A stretch of DNA of 64,000 nt from Variovorax sp. PBL-E5 (GTDB lineage Bacteria; Pseudomonadota; Gammaproteobacteria; Burkholderiales; Burkholderiaceae_C), in contig NZ_LR594671.1 in assembly GCF_901827185.1 (NCBI RefSeq), positions 62,001-126,000 on the forward strand. The letters run 5' to 3'. Positions 24,595-32,899 of this stretch are shown piece by piece. The notes beneath the pieces were generated by a model. That model saw only the letters and a program-made list of their open reading frames with translations, was not told the origin of the DNA and made no database searches. The position numbers and the translations under genes were made by a program. Each line of letters opens with the position of its first letter. Within the stretch, counting starts at the first letter, position 1.

Positions 24595-26699
24595 TGGAAA
24601 GACTCCCCGATTCGCGCGCGCGCGTCCACGGCCATGCAGCCCTTGGGACCCAGCTTGAGCGGATTCACTTCGAACTCGAAATCGCGGCCCCGCAGGCGCT
24701 CCGCGATGGCGGCAAGACGGCGCACGGCGTCGACCGCCGCGTCCAGGTCGACCGGCTCGGCGCCGCGATAGCCGCGCAGCAGCGGCGCGATGCGCAGCGA
24801 CAGCAGCGCCTCGCGCACCGCCGCCGCCGACACGGGCAGCGGCAGCAGCACCACGTCCTTCATCAGCTCGACCCACACGCCGCCGCTGCCGACGATCAGC
24901 ACCGGCCCGAACTGCGGATCGTTGCGCGCACCGACGAGCAGCTCCACCGTGCCGGTGGCCATCGCCTGCAGGAAGAAGCCCTCGATGCGCGCCTCGGGCA
25001 TCGCTTGCTGCACCCGCCGCTTCATCGCCGTCAGCGCCGCGCGCAGCGCCGCCGCATCGTGCAGGTCGAGCGCGACGCCGCCCACTTCCGTCTTGTGGAC
25101 GATCTGCGGCGAGACGATCTTCGCCACCAGCGGGTAGCCGATCTCGTCGGCGCGTACCAGCGCTTCCTCGATGTCGGCGACGACGACGCCCCGGTTGACG
25201 GGAATGCCGGCGGCATGGAGCAGCGCCTTCGCTTCCTCTTCGCCGAGCGATGCGCTCTCGGCCGGCGGCGCGAAGTCGAGTGCGGGCAACGGCTCGGGTG
25301 CCTCTTGCTCGCGCCACGCGGACCACGCGCGCCACGCGCGGATCGCCTCCACCGCCTCGGCCAGCGAGTCGGTGAAGGGCTGCCCCGATTGCCGCAGCAG
25401 CGCGCGCGGACCGTTGGCCAGCGCGCCTGGCTGCATCACCTGCAGCACCGGCTTGCCGGCTTCGGCGCAGCCTTGCGCCAGCTCGCCGGCCAGCGCCGTG
25501 AGGCCCGGCGCGGTGGTGATGACGGCGAGGCAGATGTCGGCATCGGCGTCGCGCATCGCGAACAGCGCGCTCTGGTAGCCGAAGTCCGGCACCTCCTTCA
25601 CCTTGGCGCCATAGAGGTCCACCGGGTTGTCGGCCTGCCCCGGCACATAGAGCGTCGCCAGCGCTTCACGGGCCGTCTCGCCGAAGCGGGTCATCGGAAT
25701 GCCGGCATCGGACAGCGCATCGGCACTCAGCGCCGCGCTGCCGCCGGAGGTCGAGATGAGCACGGCCTGCGCGACGCGGTGCGCCGGATGCTGCGCCATC
25801 GCCGCGGCCAGCAGCAGCATCGCGAACACGTCGTTCAGCAGCACGATGTTCTCGCGCTCGCACACGGCCTTGAGCACCGCGTAGTCGCCGGCCAGGCTGG
25901 CAGTGTGCGAGAAGGCCGCGCTGGAGCCGGCGGCCGTGCGCCCGGCCTTCACCGCCAGCCATGGCTTGCCGGCCGCCCGCGCGCGGCGCGCCAGCTGCAC
26001 GAATCGCGCCGGCGATTTCACGCCCTCGATGTACGAGCAGATGACGCGCGTGTGCGGATCGTCGATCAGGAACTCGATGAAGTCGCACAGCGCCAGGTCC
26101 GCCTGGTTGCCCACCGACACGCAGTGGCTGAAGCCGATGCCCATGGCCGTGGCGCGATCGAACAGCGTGCCCATCAGCGCGCCGCTTTGCGTGATGAAGC
26201 CGATCGGGCTGCGCGGCAGCGTCTCGACATCGAGCGCGGGCGACGAGCACAGCACCAGATGGTTGGCCGGAGAGATCACGCCGAGGCAGTTGGGGCCGAT
26301 CAGGCGCATGCCGGCGGCCCGTGCGATCGCCACCAGCTCGGCCTCGATCGCGGCGCCCTCGGGGCCCGCATCCGAGAAGCGCGCCGTGATGATGATGGCG
26401 CAGCGCACGCCGCGATCGGCGCACTCCTGCACGCGCGCCTTCACCTGCGCCTGCGGCACGGCCATGATCGCCATGTCGGGCGCTTGCGGCGTCACGGCGA
26501 CGGACGGATAGGCCTCCAGGCCGAGCAGTTCCTTGCGGTTCGGATTGATCGGATAGATGGTGCCGGCATAACGGTGGCGCAGCAGCATCTGCAGCACGCG
26601 GCCGCCGAATTTGCCCTGGTCCTCCGAGGCGCCGATGACGGCGACGGAGCGCGGGCTCAGCAGCGCGGCGATGGGGATGGGCGGGTCGGATGTGTTCAT
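24591..26699 (-). CDS. NDP-forming acyl-CoA synthetase (fused alpha/beta acetate-CoA ligase type)
   Basis: 702 residues. Order: CoA-binding Rossmann domain (about 10-140, SPRSVAVIGASEDQGKFGG), succinyl-CoA-ligase-like flavodoxin domains with the phosphohistidine candidate in AAFSHTASLAGD (about residue 262-273), then an ATP-grasp domain from about 480 (GIPVNRGVVVADIEEALVRA, PLVAKIVSPQIVHKTEVGG). These enzymes make acyl-CoA with ATP to ADP and phosphate. In Burkholderiales they are common in pimeloyl- and feruloyl-type acid catabolism. First of four co-directional genes and 80 bases after the IclR gene; an IclR-box copy lies in that gap. Confidence 0.9.
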   Translation of the reverse strand: MNTSDPPIPIAALLSPRSVAVIGASEDQGKFGGRVLQMLLRHRYAGTIYPINPNRKELLGLEAYPSVAVTPQAPDMAIMAVPQAQVKARVQECADRGVRCAIIITARFSDAGPEGAAIEAELVAIARAAGMRLIGPNCLGVISPANHLVLCSSPALDVETLPRSPIGFITQSGALMGTLFDRATAMGIGFSHCVSVGNQADLALCDFIEFLIDDPHTRVICSYIEGVKSPARFVQLARRARAAGKPWLAVKAGRTAAGSSAAFSHTASLAGDYAVLKAVCERENIVLLNDVFAMLLLAAAMAQHPAHRVAQAVLISTSGGSAALSADALSDAGIPMTRFGETAREALATLYVPGQADNPVDLYGAKVKEVPDFGYQSALFAMRDADADICLAVITTAPGLTALAGELAQGCAEAGKPVLQVMQPGALANGPRALLRQSGQPFTDSLAEAVEAIRAWRAWSAWREQEAPEPLPALDFAPPAESASLGEEEAKALLHAAGIPVNRGVVVADIEEALVRADEIGYPLVAKIVSPQIVHKTEVGGVALDLHDAAALRAALTAMKRRVQQAMPEARIEGFFLQAMATGTVELLVGARNDPQFGPVLIVGSGGVWVELMKDVVLLPLPVSAAAVREALLSLRIAPLLRGYRGAEPVDLDAAVDAVRRLAAIAERLRGRDFEFEVNPLKLGPKGCMAVDARARIGESFQ

Positions 26700-26745
26700 G
26701 CGGGGAGGACGATAGGCGTTCCATCAATCAGTGCAACAGTTCTGC

Positions 26746-26755
26746 ATTCTGGAAC
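26746..26755. promoter_or_regulatory. ATTCTGGAAC motif, candidate IclR box 1
   Basis: Nine of ten bases match ATTCTAGAAC at 27573-27582 on the other side of the iclR gene. It lies 47 bases upstream of the acyl-CoA synthetase ATG. The motif is a GTTCnAGAAT-like dyad. Confidence 0.5.
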
Positions 26756-26779
26756 GACGACGGAGAGGCCCGCCGACCT

Positions 26780-27565
26780 TCAGTGCGGACCGAAGCGGAT
26801 CTGCGACAGCGCGGCCATGGGCTGGTTGCCGGCCAGCGCGCTCGAGACATCCGAGGCTGCCGCCATCACCGCCTGCGTCCACTCGCCCAGCACGCTCTTG
26901 CGAAAGCGCGCCGCGGGCCCCGAGATGCCGATCGCCGCGATCATCGAACCCCGCGTATCCCGCACCGGCGAGGCGATGCCCCAGACGTCGTTGCGCCATT
27001 CCGCGCGGTTGAGGGCGAAGCCCTGCTCGCGCACCTTGCGCATCTCCTTGAGGAAGGCGGCAGGGTCGGTGATGGTGCGCTCCGTGTGCGGCTCGAGCCG
27101 CTTGGCCACGTCCTGCAGGATCGAGGGCGCGACATAGGCCAGCTGCACCTTGCCGGTCGCCACGCAGTAGGCCGGCGCGCGGCCGCCGATCTGCGAATAG
27201 GCGCGCACGGGGTTGGGGCTGTCGACCTTGTGCACGTAGACCACCTCCGTGCCGTCGAGCACCGACAGGTGCACGCTCTCGCCCGTGAGCACCATCAGCG
27301 CTTCCATCTGCCGCTCGGCGTGGCGCCGCAAATCCAGCTTGGACAGCACGGCAGAGCCGAGCTCCCACAGCTTGATGGAGGGCGCGTAGCTGCCGCTCTC
27401 TTCGTCGCGCAGCACGAAGCGCGTCTCGACGAGCGCCTGCATGAGGCGATGGACATTGCTCTTGCCCATGCTCAACTCGCGGCCGATCTGCGTGAGGCCG
27501 AGCGCGCGGTCGCTGCGCGACAGCAGTTCGAGCACCGCCAGCCCCTTGAGAAGGGTGTTGTTCAT
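26780..27565 (-). CDS. IclR-family regulator
   Basis: 261 residues. N-terminal winged HTH (about 5-60, LKGLAVLELLSRSDRALGLTQIG and KSNVHRLMQAL) and a C-terminal effector domain with the IclR fingerprint YCVATGKVQLAYV and GIASPVRDTRGSMIAAIGISGP. It is divergent from the CoA-transferase operon (55-bp gap) and precedes the synthetase operon. Matching ATTCTnGAAC motifs lie in both flanking gaps, so it probably controls both. The ligand is likely a substrate or CoA intermediate of these operons. Confidence 0.9.
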   Translation of the reverse strand: MNNTLLKGLAVLELLSRSDRALGLTQIGRELSMGKSNVHRLMQALVETRFVLRDEESGSYAPSIKLWELGSAVLSKLDLRRHAERQMEALMVLTGESVHLSVLDGTEVVYVHKVDSPNPVRAYSQIGGRAPAYCVATGKVQLAYVAPSILQDVAKRLEPHTERTITDPAAFLKEMRKVREQGFALNRAEWRNDVWGIASPVRDTRGSMIAAIGISGPAARFRKSVLGEWTQAVMAAASDVSSALAGNQPMAALSQIRFGPH

Positions 27566-27572
27566 GTTCCGT

Positions 27573-27582
27573 ATTCTAGAAC
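27573..27582. promoter_or_regulatory. ATTCTAGAAC motif, candidate IclR box 2
   Basis: In the 55-bp gap between the iclR and CoA-transferase start codons. GTTC precedes it (27566-27569) and a degraded ATTTGGAAC follows at 27595-27603, so several half-sites may be stacked. It pairs with the 26746 motif. Confidence 0.5.
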
Positions 27583-27620
27583 TCTTGATGTGTCATTTGG
27601 AACTCTCTATCGTCGCCGCC

Positions 27621-28817
27621 ATGAATCAAGAACAACGCAAGACCGCCGGCGGCGAAGCCGTCACGGCCCGGCAGCCGCTGGCCGGCATCCGGGTCGCGGA
27701 GTTCTGCTCCACGGCCGCCGGTCCCTTCTGCGCGATGCTGCTGTCCGACATGGGCGCCGAGGTCGTCAAGATCGAGCCGCCCGAAGGCGACGGCCTGCGC
27801 CAGTGGCCGCCAATCACCGACGGCTACAGCGAGAACTTCGCCTCGGTGAACCGCAACAAGAAATCCGTCGTGCTCAACCTCAAGGACCCGGCCTCAGCCG
27901 AGATCGCGCGCCGCCTGATCCTGGACTGCGATGTCGTGGTCGAGAACAACCGCCCCTGCGTCATGGACCGCCTGGGCCTCGGCTATGCGCAGCTGCGCGC
28001 CGAGCATCCCGACCTCGTCTACTGCTCGATCTCGGCCTTCGGCCAGAGCGGCCCGCGCGCCAGCGAAGGCGGCTTCGACCTCACCATCCAGGCCGCAGCC
28101 GGCGTGATGAGCGTCACCGGCGAAGAAGGCGGCGTGCCGGTGAAGTGCGGCGTGCCGGTGTCCGACTTCGCTTCCGGGCTCTATGGCGCCTATGCCGTGG
28201 CGGCGGCGCTGAGCGCGGTGCGCGCCGGCGCCGGCGGCGTTCACATCGACGTGCCCATGTTCGGCTGCACGCTGGCCATCGCCGCACTGCAGACCAGCGA
28301 GTACTTCGGCAGCGGACGCAGCCCGCGCCGCCTCGGCTCCGCGCACCCGCGCAACGCGCCCTACCGCGCGTTCGAGGCGTCGGACGGCTACTTCGCGATC
28401 GCGGCCGGCAACCACCCGCTCTGGCTGAAGGTGCTCGGCGTGGTCGACATGCCGCAGCTGGCCGCCGACCCGAGGTTCCTGAGCACGCTCGACCGCGCGA
28501 CCCACCAGGCCGACCTGAAAGTGCTGCTGGAAGAGAAGTTCCGCACCGCGCCCGTCGCGCACTGGCTGCAAGTGTTCCGCGAGGCAGGCGTGCCGCACTC
28601 GGCCATCAACGACTATGCGTCCGCGCTCGCCGATGGCCAGGTCGACGCGATGGGCTGGGTGCACGCGCTCACGCTGCCCAACGGCGCGACCACGCGCACC
28701 TTCGGCTTCCCGCTGCGCCTCGACGGCCATGCGGCCGACATCCGCTCGGGCCCGCCCGCGCTGGGCGAGCACACGGAAGAAATCCGCGCACGCTACGGCG
28801 AGCGCGTGCCCGCGTGA
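27621..28817 (+). CDS. Family III CoA-transferase (CaiB/BaiF type)
   Basis: 398 residues from the ATG at 27621; longer frames begin inside iclR. AGIRVAEFCSTAAGPFCAMLLSDMGAEVVKIE is the family N-terminal block, and the catalytic aspartate is D153 in GGFDLTIQAAAG. The enzyme moves CoA between carboxylic acids, usually from succinyl-CoA. It is first in an operon with a thiol dioxygenase, a hydratase-like protein and an AhpD-like protein. One characterised family III enzyme, Act of V. paradoxus TBEA6, activates 3-sulfinopropionate. That parallel fits the next gene but is inference. Confidence 0.9.
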   Translation: MNQEQRKTAGGEAVTARQPLAGIRVAEFCSTAAGPFCAMLLSDMGAEVVKIEPPEGDGLRQWPPITDGYSENFASVNRNKKSVVLNLKDPASAEIARRLILDCDVVVENNRPCVMDRLGLGYAQLRAEHPDLVYCSISAFGQSGPRASEGGFDLTIQAAAGVMSVTGEEGGVPVKCGVPVSDFASGLYGAYAVAAALSAVRAGAGGVHIDVPMFGCTLAIAALQTSEYFGSGRSPRRLGSAHPRNAPYRAFEASDGYFAIAAGNHPLWLKVLGVVDMPQLAADPRFLSTLDRATHQADLKVLLEEKFRTAPVAHWLQVFREAGVPHSAINDYASALADGQVDAMGWVHALTLPNGATTRTFGFPLRLDGHAADIRSGPPALGEHTEEIRARYGERVPA

Positions 28818-28829
28818 CGGCGCCGGCGC

Positions 28830-29402
28830 ATGCCCGCCATGTCTGACCGCCTCGACCCCTTCGTGGCCGCCGTGACGGCCGCCGTGGAGCGCTGCGCCGA
28901 CGAAGCGCAACTGCTCGATCGACTCGAACACGCGATGCGGCAACTCGTCGCGGCCGACGACTGGCTGCCCGCCGAACGCGCCCAGCCGCACCCGCAGCAC
29001 TACCAGCAGTACCTGCTGCACTGCGACCCGCAGCAGCGCTTCTCGGTCGTGAGCTTCGTCTGGGGCCCGGGCCAGCAGACGCCGATCCACGACCACACCG
29101 TGTGGGGCGTGATCGGCATGCTGCGCGGCGCCGAGATCGGGCAGCACTACCGCCGCACGCCCCGGGGCATGCAGGCCGAAGGCACGCCCGAGCGGCTGAA
29201 CCCCGGCGACGTCGCCGCCGTGTCGCCGCGCATCGGCGACATCCACCGCGTGAGCAATGCCTTCGACGACCGCGTGTCCGTCAGCATCCATGTCTACGGC
29301 ACCGACATCGGCCGGCTGACCCGGCACGTCTTCGATCCGCAGACCGGCGCGGTGAAGGACTTCGTGTCCGGCTACGCCAACGCATGCAAGGCAGCGACAT
29401 GA
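28830..29402 (+). CDS. mdo: Gln-type thiol dioxygenase, predicted 3-mercaptopropionate dioxygenase
   Basis: 190 residues (an ATG at 28839 would shorten it by three). Cysteine-dioxygenase cupin fold. Iron ligands are H87 and H89 in PIHDHT and H139 in GDIHRVSN; the second-sphere triad S152-H154-Y156 is present in SIHVYG. At the position of the substrate-binding arginine of cysteine dioxygenases (YxR) this protein has YQQ (Q60), and the cofactor cysteine appears replaced by glycine. Those changes define the Gln-type group, whose studied members oxidise 3-mercaptopropionate to 3-sulfinopropionate. True cysteine dioxygenase activity is the alternative. Confidence 0.8.
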   Translation: MPAMSDRLDPFVAAVTAAVERCADEAQLLDRLEHAMRQLVAADDWLPAERAQPHPQHYQQYLLHCDPQQRFSVVSFVWGPGQQTPIHDHTVWGVIGMLRGAEIGQHYRRTPRGMQAEGTPERLNPGDVAAVSPRIGDIHRVSNAFDDRVSVSIHVYGTDIGRLTRHVFDPQTGAVKDFVSGYANACKAAT

Positions 29403-29463
29403 GCGCCGCGCCGGGCCGCCCCAAGCAAGCTCGCACCGCAGTGCGAAGCACGAAGGTTGCGTG
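29399..29463 (+). repeat. Possible short dispersed intercistronic sequence
   Basis: The gap between the dioxygenase and the next hydratase gene is filled by a stretch with ccgcagtgcgaagcacgaag near its end, which reads like an intercistronic element I associate with this bacterial family. Only one copy is in the window, so repetition cannot be shown. It includes a 21-codon frame overlapping the dioxygenase stop, probably meaningless. Confidence 0.25.
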
Positions 29464-30237
29464 ATGACCGAGGCGCCCGTTCTCGTCGACGCCTCGGCGG
29501 CCGTCTGGCGCGTCACGCTCCATCGCCCGCAGCAGGGCAATGCCTGTTCGGCCGAACTCGTGCGCGCGCTCGACGATGCGGTGGCGCGCGCCGAGGCCGA
29601 GGGCGCCGAAGCCCTCGTGCTGCAGGGACAAGGCCGTCACTTCTGCACCGGCTTCGACCTTTCGAAGCTCGACGACGAGACCGACGACACGCTGCTCGCG
29701 CGCTTCGTGCGCATCGAGCTGCTGCTGCAGCGCATCGCCCACGCGCCCTTCCTCACCATCGCGCTCGCGCAGGGCCGCACCATGGGTGCCGGCGCCGACC
29801 TCTTCGCGGCCTGCGGGCTGCGGCTCGCGCAGGCCGATGCCGCCTTCGCCTTCCCGGGTGCCCGCGGCTTCGGCCTCGTGCTCGGCACGCGGCGCCTTGC
29901 CGCGCGCGTCGGCACCGAGACGGCGCTCGACTGGGTCGAGAGCGGCCGCAGCGTTGCGGCCGACGAGGCTTGCCGCCGAGGGCTCGTCACCTCGCTGGTC
30001 GATGGCCCGCATGCCATCGACGCGCACTCTCTCGCGCGCTGGCGCGAGGACGCGCAGCTGCGCGCCAGCCTGCGCCAGGCCGTGGACCCGCACCGCGCCG
30101 ACGCCGCCGCGCGCGACCTCGACCTGCTCGTGCGCTCCGCCGCGCGGCCGGGCCTGCGCGAGCGCGTGGCCGCGTACGTCGCGCGCGTGGCCGCGGCGCG
30201 CCGCAGCAGCCCTCCCGGTCCGGTGCGTGACGCGTGA
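29464..30237 (+). CDS. Enoyl-CoA hydratase/isomerase-like protein
   Basis: 257 residues from the ATG at 29464 (GTG at 29461 is adjacent). Crotonase fold with HFCTGFDLSKL (oxyanion region) and GRTMGAGADLFAACGLRLA. The usual catalytic PE motif after the second loop is replaced by AFPGARGFGLVLGTRR, so hydratase chemistry is doubtful. Isomerase, hydrolase or another crotonase reaction is possible. It is probably co-transcribed with the CoA-transferase. Confidence 0.75.
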   Translation: MTEAPVLVDASAAVWRVTLHRPQQGNACSAELVRALDDAVARAEAEGAEALVLQGQGRHFCTGFDLSKLDDETDDTLLARFVRIELLLQRIAHAPFLTIALAQGRTMGAGADLFAACGLRLAQADAAFAFPGARGFGLVLGTRRLAARVGTETALDWVESGRSVAADEACRRGLVTSLVDGPHAIDAHSLARWREDAQLRASLRQAVDPHRADAAARDLDLLVRSAARPGLRERVAAYVARVAAARRSSPPGPVRDA

Positions 30238-30297
30238 GCGCGCCGGCTTCTTCTCATCTCCTTCACCTCACTGACCGACGAAAGAAAGACCAAGACC

Positions 30298-30648
30298 ATG
30301 TTCATGAACTGGACCGACCTGCTGGGCACCCTCAAGCGTTCCTACACCCGCCTCGGCAACACCAACCCGAAGATGCTGGAGGCCTACCGCGCCGTGGCCG
30401 CGGCCCAGGGCTCCAACGGCGCGCTCGACGCCAAGACCCGCGAATTGATCGCCATGGCCGTGGCCGTGACGACGCGCTGCGACGGGTGCATCTCGTCGCA
30501 TGCGGCTGCGGCTGCGAAGGCCGGGGCGACCGAGGCTGAGATGAGTGATGCGTTGGGCGTGGCGATTGCGCTGAATGCGGGGGCTGCGTATGTGTATTCG
30601 CTGCGCGCGATGGAGGCCTTCGGGGAACTGAAGGGCAACAACAGCTGA
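30298..30648 (+). CDS. AhpD-like/carboxymuconolactone decarboxylase family protein
   Basis: 116 residues. The AhpD core motif CDGCISSHAAAAAKAG (about residues 60-75) has the CxxC redox pair and the histidine four residues on. Proteins of this kind reduce peroxides or serve as small redox partners. Following a thiol dioxygenase gene, a role in redox protection is sensible but unproven. Last gene of the operon; the next gene is convergent. Confidence 0.85.
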   Translation: MFMNWTDLLGTLKRSYTRLGNTNPKMLEAYRAVAAAQGSNGALDAKTRELIAMAVAVTTRCDGCISSHAAAAAKAGATEAEMSDALGVAIALNAGAAYVYSLRAMEAFGELKGNNS

Positions 30649-30681
30649 GTTGCAGTTCATCGAGACCCTCGGCCGTCGGGG

Positions 30682-31875
30682 TCAGGCATGCTTCGCCAGC
30701 GGATACAGCAGCAAGCCGAGCAATGCCGCCGCGACGACGACCAGCGGCTCGGGAATCTTCTTGAAGCGCCACAGCAGCGCAGCGGTGCCGATGGCCAGCG
30801 CGGCTGTCGCCAGATCGATGATCGATCGCTGCGCGATGACGAGCACTGCGCCGCTCAGCGCACCTATTGCCGCGGCCGTGACACCATCGACGAACGCGAC
30901 GATGCCGGGGTGCTTGCCATGCTTCTTGAAGTACGGCGCGGGCGCGACGGTCAGCAGATAGCACGGCACGAAGGTGGCCAGCGCCGCGACGAGCGCACCC
31001 CAGAACCCGGCAATCAGGTAGCCGATGAAGCCTGTTGTGATGACGACCGGACCCGGCGTGATCATCGCGACCGCCACGGCATCGACGAACTGGCGCTCGT
31101 TGAGCCAATGGTGTTCGGTGACGACGCCGCCGTACAGGAACGGGACGATCGCAAGCCCGCTTCCGAAGACGAAGCTGCCGGCGTACGCGAAGAACGCGCC
31201 GATCTGCCCGAGCAGATGCCAGTCCGTGGTCCCCGCGGCGAGCATCGCAGCCGTCGGCGCTACAGCTGCGATGCTGCCGAGATGCCCACCGAACCAGCGC
31301 TTCGGCGGCGCGCGCACCAGCCACACCAGCACGCCGGCGCCGAGGAAGAGCCAGACACTCTCGGACTGGGTCAGCACCGTGAGCACGGCACTGAGCAGGA
31401 AGATCGCCCAGAGCAGCTTGTCGCGGCCGATGCTTCGGGTCGTCAACTTCCACGCGCTCATCGCGATGATGCCGATCACGCAAGCACCGACGCCGTAGAA
31501 GACGGCCTGCATCCAGGGCAGGCCACCGTAGGCCACATAGGCGGCGCCGATGGCGACCACCATCAGGAATGAGGGCAAGACGAAGGCGATCCCTGCCAGC
31601 GTGGCACCCGCCAGCCGGTAATGCACATAGCCCAGGTAGATCGCCAGTTGGGCCGCGAGCGGTCCCGGCATCAGCTGCGCGAGCGTGATGCCTTCCTTGT
31701 AGTCGGAGTCGGAGATCCAGCCCCGGCGCTCGACCAGGTCCCGGTACATGCTGCCCACGAGCGCCACCGGTCCGCCGAAGCCCCATGTACCGAGACCCAG
31801 CATGTAGCGCACCAGTTGCCACCGCGAATAGCCCGGAGAATTCGTGGGCGCCACGTTGGTCGTCGCATCGGTCAT
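30682..31875 (-). CDS. chrA: Chromate transporter ChrA
   Basis: 397 residues, the long two-domain form. Two homologous halves are visible: GTWGFGGPVALVGSMYRDLVE with LAQLMPGPLAAQLAIYLGY in the first, and SFVFGSGLAIVPFLYGGVV with VAMITPGPVVITTGFIGY in the second. About ten to twelve membrane segments. It expels chromate from the cytoplasm. ATG at 31875 overlaps the chrB stop by ATGA, so expression is coupled to chrB. Confidence 0.93.
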   Translation of the reverse strand: MTDATTNVAPTNSPGYSRWQLVRYMLGLGTWGFGGPVALVGSMYRDLVERRGWISDSDYKEGITLAQLMPGPLAAQLAIYLGYVHYRLAGATLAGIAFVLPSFLMVVAIGAAYVAYGGLPWMQAVFYGVGACVIGIIAMSAWKLTTRSIGRDKLLWAIFLLSAVLTVLTQSESVWLFLGAGVLVWLVRAPPKRWFGGHLGSIAAVAPTAAMLAAGTTDWHLLGQIGAFFAYAGSFVFGSGLAIVPFLYGGVVTEHHWLNERQFVDAVAVAMITPGPVVITTGFIGYLIAGFWGALVAALATFVPCYLLTVAPAPYFKKHGKHPGIVAFVDGVTAAAIGALSGAVLVIAQRSIIDLATAALAIGTAALLWRFKKIPEPLVVVAAALLGLLLYPLAKHA

Positions 31876-32846
31876 GGGACGTCGCCTGCAGGTTTGCCGC
31901 GCATGAAGTGCATATAGAGCGAGTCCAGCAGTCCGCTGATCTCGGTCAACAGCGCGTCGTCGTCGGACAGACGTTCGCGCGCGCCGGCGAGCATGGCTTC
32001 GAAGCCGCTCGCCTCGGCCACCGGCTCGCCGCCCACATCGAGCGAGTGAACCATCGCGCCCAACCGGACCAGCGCCGGATCGTCCTCCAGGCCGAAGCTG
32101 GCCATCAGGTTCTCGAAGGTCACTCGATCGCCGATGTGCGTGAAGGTCGCCCCGTCGAAGTCGAAGCCCAGTGCGCTCTTCGGGCAGTCCGCCGGCTTCG
32201 CGAGCCACCGGAACCGTGCGTCGTGGTCGATGAAGCGCCGGATCAGCCAGGCGCTGGCCACCCTGTCTACCCACAGCTTGCGCCGCGTGGCCCAAAGGCG
32301 CCCCTGGTACCGGGCCGGATCGAGCCGGGCAATGCGGCCCTCGGTCTCGTGCGGCTCATCGGGCGACAGTACCGCTTCGACGCACTTGTCGAAGTCCGTC
32401 CAGGCCGCCTCGGCTTCCAGCCTGGCTTCGCCGGGGAAGAAGTCGATCGCGCGCAGCGCGTCGAACTCGCGCTGAAGCTTGCGTTGGAGCCGGGCCAGTT
32501 CGGGCATCGCCATGGAAGCGATCCCGGCGTTGGCCTCTTTCCAGGACTTGCGCAATTCGGCGTAGTCCGCGCTGCGGTCGAAGAGCTGCCGGTAGGCGTC
32601 CGCCTCGTCGGCCGAGTGCGGCGATGCGTTCAGCAGCCAGGCGCTGCCGCCCTCGCGGGCGCACGCATCGGCGAGCTCCTTCAGCCTGGCTGCATGCTCG
32701 CCCTGGGCGGGCAAAAGGTACGCGCCGTCGCGCAGCGCCATGCAGCCCAGCGCCTTCAGCGCGCGCCAGATCCGCATGCGTCCGGTGGCGCTCGACGTGG
32801 GGAGAGAGACGACGAGCAATAGCCATGAGGCATTCGAGGTTGCCAT
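31872..32846 (-). CDS. chrB: Chromate resistance protein ChrB
   Basis: 324 residues from MATSNASWLLLVVSLP at 32846. A ChrB N-terminal domain (LPTSSATGRMRIWRALKALGCMALRDGAYLLP) precedes the conserved C-terminal ChrB domain (LWVDRVASAWLIRRFIDHDARFRW). ChrB senses chromate and represses the chr operon. No Shine-Dalgarno is visible before the ATG, so the message may be leaderless or start at an upstream TTG (32885). It directly precedes chrA and is divergent from the ATP-grasp gene across only 53 bases. Confidence 0.92.
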   Translation of the reverse strand: MATSNASWLLLVVSLPTSSATGRMRIWRALKALGCMALRDGAYLLPAQGEHAARLKELADACAREGGSAWLLNASPHSADEADAYRQLFDRSADYAELRKSWKEANAGIASMAMPELARLQRKLQREFDALRAIDFFPGEARLEAEAAWTDFDKCVEAVLSPDEPHETEGRIARLDPARYQGRLWATRRKLWVDRVASAWLIRRFIDHDARFRWLAKPADCPKSALGFDFDGATFTHIGDRVTFENLMASFGLEDDPALVRLGAMVHSLDVGGEPVAEASGFEAMLAGARERLSDDDALLTEISGLLDSLYMHFMRGKPAGDVP

Positions 32847-32899
32847 GTCGCGTATCATACATTCATGTAGAGATCTCAACAGCAAGATGGGGGCTGCGC
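32847..32899. promoter_or_regulatory. 53-bp divergent control region of chrBA and the ATP-grasp gene
   Basis: Both promoters must fit into or overlap this gap. GTATCATAC (32852-32860) is a small palindrome with a -10-like TATGAT on the chrB strand only about eight bases before its ATG. The ATP-grasp side has a GGGGG ribosome-binding stretch. A ChrB-type repressor site is expected here; the exact operator cannot be fixed. Confidence 0.4.

Noticed and set aside
30655..30690. Terminator between the AhpD-like gene and chrA
   Set aside because: The best hairpin has mismatches and no T-run.
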